Below, in pieces: positions 60,697 to 64,000 of a stretch of 64,000 nt of DNA. Source of the stretch: Polynucleobacter sp. MWH-Aus1W21 (GTDB lineage Bacteria > Pseudomonadota > Gammaproteobacteria > Burkholderiales > Burkholderiaceae); NCBI RefSeq assembly GCF_018687275.1, contig NZ_CP061287.1, forward strand, positions 558,001-622,000, read 5' to 3'. Below the pieces are notes generated by a model. It was not told where the DNA came from. It worked only from the letters and a program-made list of their open reading frames with translations, and searched no databases. The first letter of the stretch is position 1. Each line of letters starts with the position of its first letter. The translations under genes and the position numbers were made by a program.

Positions 60697-61575
60697 ATGA
60701 AAATCGGATTTATTGGGCTTGGCAATATGGGTTTACCAATGGCCCTGAACTTATTAAAAGCAGGGCATCAGGTATCGGGATTCGATTTAGTAAAGAGTCA
60801 GTTAGATGCCTTCGCTAATGCGGGTGGCGCTGTTGCAGCTAATGCAAATGACACAGCTAAGGATGCCGATGTATTGATTAGTATGCTGCCTGCCTCACGT
60901 CACGTAGAAGGTTTATATCTTGGTGATGCAGGTATATTGGCAAATGCCAATCCTAAAACCTTGTTGATTGATTGTTCAACCATTTCACCTAAGGTAGCGC
61001 AATCAGTTGCTGCGGCGGCTAAGGCAAAGGGTTTTGCCATGATTGATGCGCCCGTCTCTGGTGGTACTGCTGGTGCGCAAGCTGGCACCTTAACGTTTAT
61101 GGTTGGCGGTGATGTTGGGGCAGTAGATTGTGCGCGTCCGGTATTAGAGAGGATGGGGAAAAACATTTTTCATGCTGGCGCGAATGGAGCAGGACAGACT
61201 GTTAAGGTTTGCAACAACATGCTTTTAGGTATTCAGATGCTGGGCACGAGTGAGGCTCTGCGCTTGGGCATTGCTAATGGCCTTGACCCCAAGGTGCTAT
61301 CAGACATCATGACAAAGAGTTCGGGACGCAATTGGGCGTTGGAACTTTATAACCCTTGTCCAGGCGTTATGGAGAACGTGCCATCCTCAAAGGGGTACGC
61401 TGGTGGTTTTGGCGTTGATCTTATGCTCAAAGATTTGGGTTTGGCGGTTGAAAATGCTGAGGGTCTAGAAGCAAGCGTTCCACTCGGAAGGCTGGCACAG
61501 CAACTCTATGAAACTCAAAGCAAGGCAGGCAATGGTCAGCTTGATTTCTCAAGCGTGTTTAATCTCAAGAAATAA
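60697..61575 (+). CDS. mmsB: 3-hydroxyisobutyrate dehydrogenase
   Basis: This 292-residue NAD-dependent dehydrogenase of valine degradation has the NAD motif GLGNMGLPMA (7-16), DAPVSGGTAGAQAGTLTFMVGG, GQTVKVCNNMLLG (catalytic Lys) and GFGVDLMLKDLGLAVENA. The family also includes tartronate semialdehyde reductase, so the exact substrate is open. AGGAG precedes the ATG. Its end overlaps the convergent selD gene by 11 bases. Confidence 0.86.
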   Translation: MKIGFIGLGNMGLPMALNLLKAGHQVSGFDLVKSQLDAFANAGGAVAANANDTAKDADVLISMLPASRHVEGLYLGDAGILANANPKTLLIDCSTISPKVAQSVAAAAKAKGFAMIDAPVSGGTAGAQAGTLTFMVGGDVGAVDCARPVLERMGKNIFHAGANGAGQTVKVCNNMLLGIQMLGTSEALRLGIANGLDPKVLSDIMTKSSGRNWALELYNPCPGVMENVPSSKGYAGGFGVDLMLKDLGLAVENAEGLEASVPLGRLAQQLYETQSKAGNGQLDFSSVFNLKK

Positions 61576-62632
61576 CCAGCGGCTTCTCTTGACGCTTGCT
61601 CATTTGACCAATGACGCGGGCGCCCAAAAAATGGTGTTGATTGAAAATATCCAATACCTCTTTGACGCTATCTGGACTACAAGACACAAGTAATCCGCCG
61701 CTCGTTTGAGGATCGGTTAACAAGGCCCGTTGAGCTGGAGTGAAGTCTGCTGGGATGCCAACTTCATTGCCGTAGCTAAGCCAGTTTCTATCTGAGGCGC
61801 CAGTAAACACGCCATCATCAGCTAGTGTTTGTACGTTAGAGAGTAGGGGTACTTGGCTCCAGTCAATATGTGCAGTGCAGTTTGAGCCGCGCGCTAACTC
61901 GAGAGTGTGACCAGCTAAACCGAATCCAGTCACATCAGTTAAGGCATGAACACCGGATAGCTTAGCTAGATCAGGTCCTGCAGCATTGAGCTTGGTAGTG
62001 TTGGAGATCATCTCTCGATATCCGTCTGGACCTAATAGATCTTTTTTCAGGGCGGCCGATAAGATTCCTACACCTAGTGGTTTGCCTAGGATGAGAACGT
62101 CACCCGGTTTTGCGCTGGCGTTACTCTTGATACGCTTGGGATCAACAATGCCAATGGCTACTAATCCGTAAATAGGCTCAACAGAATCAATTGTGTGTCC
62201 ACCGGCAATAGGAATGCCGGCACTACGACAAGCTTCAGCGCCACCTTCCAAGATGCGAGCAATGGTTTTGTTTGATAAAACCTTAATTGGCATGCCAACC
62301 AAAGCAAGAGCAAATAAAGGAGTGCCACCCATTGCATAGATATCGCTAATCGCATTAGTGGCAGCAATTTTTCCGAAATCAAATGGGTCGTCCACGATCG
62401 GCATGAAAAAATCGGTAGTCGCAACGATAGCTTGCGACTCATTGATTTGATAAACCGCTGCATCGTCAGATGTTTCAATGCCAATCAGTAATTCTTTTGG
62501 AAAAGGCAATTGTGGGACATTCTTCAGAATCTCAGAAAGAACTCCTGGGGCAATCTTGCAGCCGCAGCCACCGCCATGCGAGAGGGAGGTAAGGCGTGGT
62601 TCGTTCGGTAAGGTTTCTACGTTTTGGTTCAT
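61565..62632 (-). CDS. selD: Selenide, water dikinase SelD
   Basis: This 355-residue enzyme makes selenophosphate from selenide and ATP. The active-site motif GGGCGCKIAPGVL gives Cys23 (equivalent to E. coli Cys17), Cys25 and Lys26. TTDFFMPIVDDPFDFG and GGHTIDS bind metal and ATP. Cysteine replaces the selenocysteine found in some homologs. selA and selB are not adjacent, and the formate dehydrogenase here uses Cys, so selenouridine in tRNA is a likely use. Confidence 0.92.
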   Translation of the reverse strand: MNQNVETLPNEPRLTSLSHGGGCGCKIAPGVLSEILKNVPQLPFPKELLIGIETSDDAAVYQINESQAIVATTDFFMPIVDDPFDFGKIAATNAISDIYAMGGTPLFALALVGMPIKVLSNKTIARILEGGAEACRSAGIPIAGGHTIDSVEPIYGLVAIGIVDPKRIKSNASAKPGDVLILGKPLGVGILSAALKKDLLGPDGYREMISNTTKLNAAGPDLAKLSGVHALTDVTGFGLAGHTLELARGSNCTAHIDWSQVPLLSNVQTLADDGVFTGASDRNWLSYGNEVGIPADFTPAQRALLTDPQTSGGLLVSCSPDSVKEVLDIFNQHHFLGARVIGQMSKRQEKPLVIS

Positions 62633-62658
62633 GCTAAATATTCTAAACGTAGGTGAAA

Positions 62659-63936
62659 TTAACGGTTAAAGCTTCTTTTGGGTGGACTGCTACGTTTTGT
62701 CGGTGTCTTTTTAGCCCCACCACCAGCGCCGGTAGGTCTTGGCTTTCGGGATTGTTGGTGTTGTTGACTACGCAATTGAATCGGTTGAGCTACAGCATTT
62801 GGATCTGGTTCAAAACCGGCAATCACTTCTTGCGGTAGTTTTTGCTTAATTAGTTTTTCAATATCTCTCAGCATCTGGTGTTCATCAACGCAGACTAAAG
62901 ATACGGCCACGCCGTTTGATCCTGCACGGCCTGTACGTCCAATACGGTGCACATAATCTTCAGACACGTTCGGTAGGTCGTAGTTAACAACATGGGGTAG
63001 TTGGTCAATATCAATTCCGCGCGCTGCAATATCGGTAGCGACTAAGGCGGTTAACTTGCCTGCCTTGAAGTCGGCTAATGCTTTAGTGCGGGCGGATTGG
63101 CTCTTATTGCCATGAATAGCCATGCTAGTGATGCCATCTTTTTCTAACTGCGTCACTAATTTGTTAGCGCCATGCTTGGTACGAGTAAAGACCAACACTT
63201 GCTGCCAGTCGTTACTCTTAATGAGATGGGCTAATAGTGGATGTTTTTTATTTCTATCCACTGGATGTATGAGTTGGGCGATTGCCTCATTGGTGCTATT
63301 GCTGCGAGCCACCTCAATTAACTCCGGTGCATTTAGCAATCCATCGGCCAGCGCTTTAATTTCGGTAGAGAAAGTTGCTGAGAAGAGGAGATTCTGACGC
63401 TGCTTTGGTAGTGCGGCCAAAATTTTCTTAATGTCGCGTAAGAAACCCATGTCGAGCATGCGATCCGCTTCATCGAGCACTAAAATTTCAATATCTTTAA
63501 GAGATACGCAATTTTGTGACATTAAATCTAATAAGCGTCCTGGTGTCGCAACCAAAATATCGAGGCCGCCAGCAATTGCTTTAATTTGAGGATTGGCGCC
63601 AACTCCGCCAAAAATAACTGTCGACTTTAAGCCAGTGTATTTGCCATAGGTCAGGACAGACTCTTGGACTTGAGCGGCTAATTCGCGAGTAGGTGTCAGA
63701 ATTAAAACGCGCAACAAGCGCTTACCTGAACTTGCCTTACTTGAAGTTAAACGTTGCAGAATTGGAAGGGTAAAGCCGGCGGTTTTGCCTGTACCAGTTT
63801 GTGCTGCGGCTAATAGGTCGCCACCTTTTAAGACGGCAGGAATCGATTTAGCTTGAATCGGTGTGGGGCTGGTATAGCCTTCTTCGGCAATAGCGCGAAG
63901 AATGGGTTCTGATAAACCAAGATCTGTAAATAACAT
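62659..63936 (-). CDS. rhlE: DEAD-box RNA helicase RhlE-like
   Basis: This protein of about 425 residues has all DEAD motifs: [12 protein letters not shown] (I), PTRELAAQ (Ia), [17 protein letters not shown] (II), SATFS (III), the C-terminal [12 protein letters not shown] and [10 protein letters not shown] (VI). The C-terminal 70 residues are Gln/Arg/Lys-rich, typical of RhlE. It acts in ribosome assembly and RNA decay. ATG at 63936 is preferred to a TTG three codons upstream. Confidence 0.92.
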   Translation of the reverse strand: MLFTDLGLSEPILRAIAEEGYTSPTPIQAKSIPAVLKGGDLLAAAQTGTGKTAGFTLPILQRLTSSKASSGKRLLRVLILTPTRELAAQVQESVLTYGKYTGLKSTVIFGGVGANPQIKAIAGGLDILVATPGRLLDLMSQNCVSLKDIEILVLDEADRMLDMGFLRDIKKILAALPKQRQNLLFSATFSTEIKALADGLLNAPELIEVARSNSTNEAIAQLIHPVDRNKKHPLLAHLIKSNDWQQVLVFTRTKHGANKLVTQLEKDGITSMAIHGNKSQSARTKALADFKAGKLTALVATDIAARGIDIDQLPHVVNYDLPNVSEDYVHRIGRTGRAGSNGVAVSLVCVDEHQMLRDIEKLIKQKLPQEVIAGFEPDPNAVAQPIQLRSQQHQQSRKPRPTGAGGGAKKTPTKRSSPPKRSFNR

Positions 63937-64000
63937 AGGGACCAATAAAGTATTGACCCGTATTCAACGTACTTAAAAATCGACTATCCCGGCCAATGGG

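Overview
This window looks like an ordinary chromosomal segment of a freshwater Burkholderiaceae bacterium, most likely Polynucleobacter or a close relative. The basis is moderate GC, dense short-intergenic gene packing, and a Burkholderiales-type gene set: queE with the CX14CX2C motif, the DUF3305/DUF3306/polyferredoxin/TorD/TAT-target formate dehydrogenase block, Bug-family binding proteins, LldD, BdhA and a histone H1-like small protein. The species call is an inference. I see no rRNA, tRNA, CRISPR array, insertion sequence, phage or plasmid module, and no gene-free stretch longer than about 210 bases.

Layout. 1-6.5 kb: the end of a radical SAM gene, a tandem pair of paralogous lipoproteins, queE-queD-tadA-ldcA-SOUL on the plus strand, then rlmJ on the minus strand. 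6.5-11.2 kb: a minus-strand cell-envelope block (PAP2 phosphatase, GT9 glycosyltransferase, YbhN-like membrane protein, ArnT-like GT39 transferase). 11.2-16.3 kb: a DUF3047 lipoprotein, divergent copA/copZ, and a DUF47-Pit phosphate uptake pair. 16.4-28.5 kb: the centre of the window. An Mrp/ApbC Fe-S carrier leads DUF3305, DUF3306, a 696-residue polyferredoxin and a TorD-like chaperone. The structural operon for a membrane-bound, cysteine-type (not selenocysteine) formate dehydrogenase follows, with three small accessory proteins. A convergent tungstate-type ABC permease/ATPase pair closes the block. A perfect FNR-type palindrome lies just upstream of the structural operon.

28.5-34 kb: a BFD-like protein, an EEP-family phosphodiesterase with a cardiolipin synthase, a CoA-transferase/acyl-CoA dehydrogenase pair and a YqaA protein. 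34-38.7 kb: 3-hydroxybutyrate dehydrogenase, a PuuD-like membrane protein, and an oxidative-stress island (rubredoxin reductase, a 55-residue rubredoxin, rubrerythrin, divergent oxyR). 38.8-43 kb: an Old Yellow Enzyme, a small membrane protein, cytochrome b561 behind a Fur-like palindrome, a DUF4239-like protein with an apparent ATT start, and lldD. 43-64 kb: mixed metabolism and transport, including two EamA exporters, a class V aminotransferase, nitrobindin-like protein, nnrD, a beta-CASP nuclease, LOG protein, an ion-channel-like protein with a degenerate filter, TerC, two Bug binding proteins, truncated globin, a phasin-like protein, a four-domain rhodanese, mmsB, selD and rhlE.

How the parts fit. 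Formate oxidized at the periplasmic face would feed electrons through FdhB and the cytochrome b subunit into the quinone pool. The Mrp, TorD and polyferredoxin genes probably support cofactor and Fe-S maturation, and the ABC pair probably supplies the metal. Rubredoxin reductase, rubredoxin and rubrerythrin form a complete NAD(P)H-to-peroxide chain beside the OxyR sensor. I found no wholly new system. The best leads are the FNR palindrome, the uncharacterized formate dehydrogenase accessory proteins, the ATT start, the Fur-like operator and the degenerate channel.
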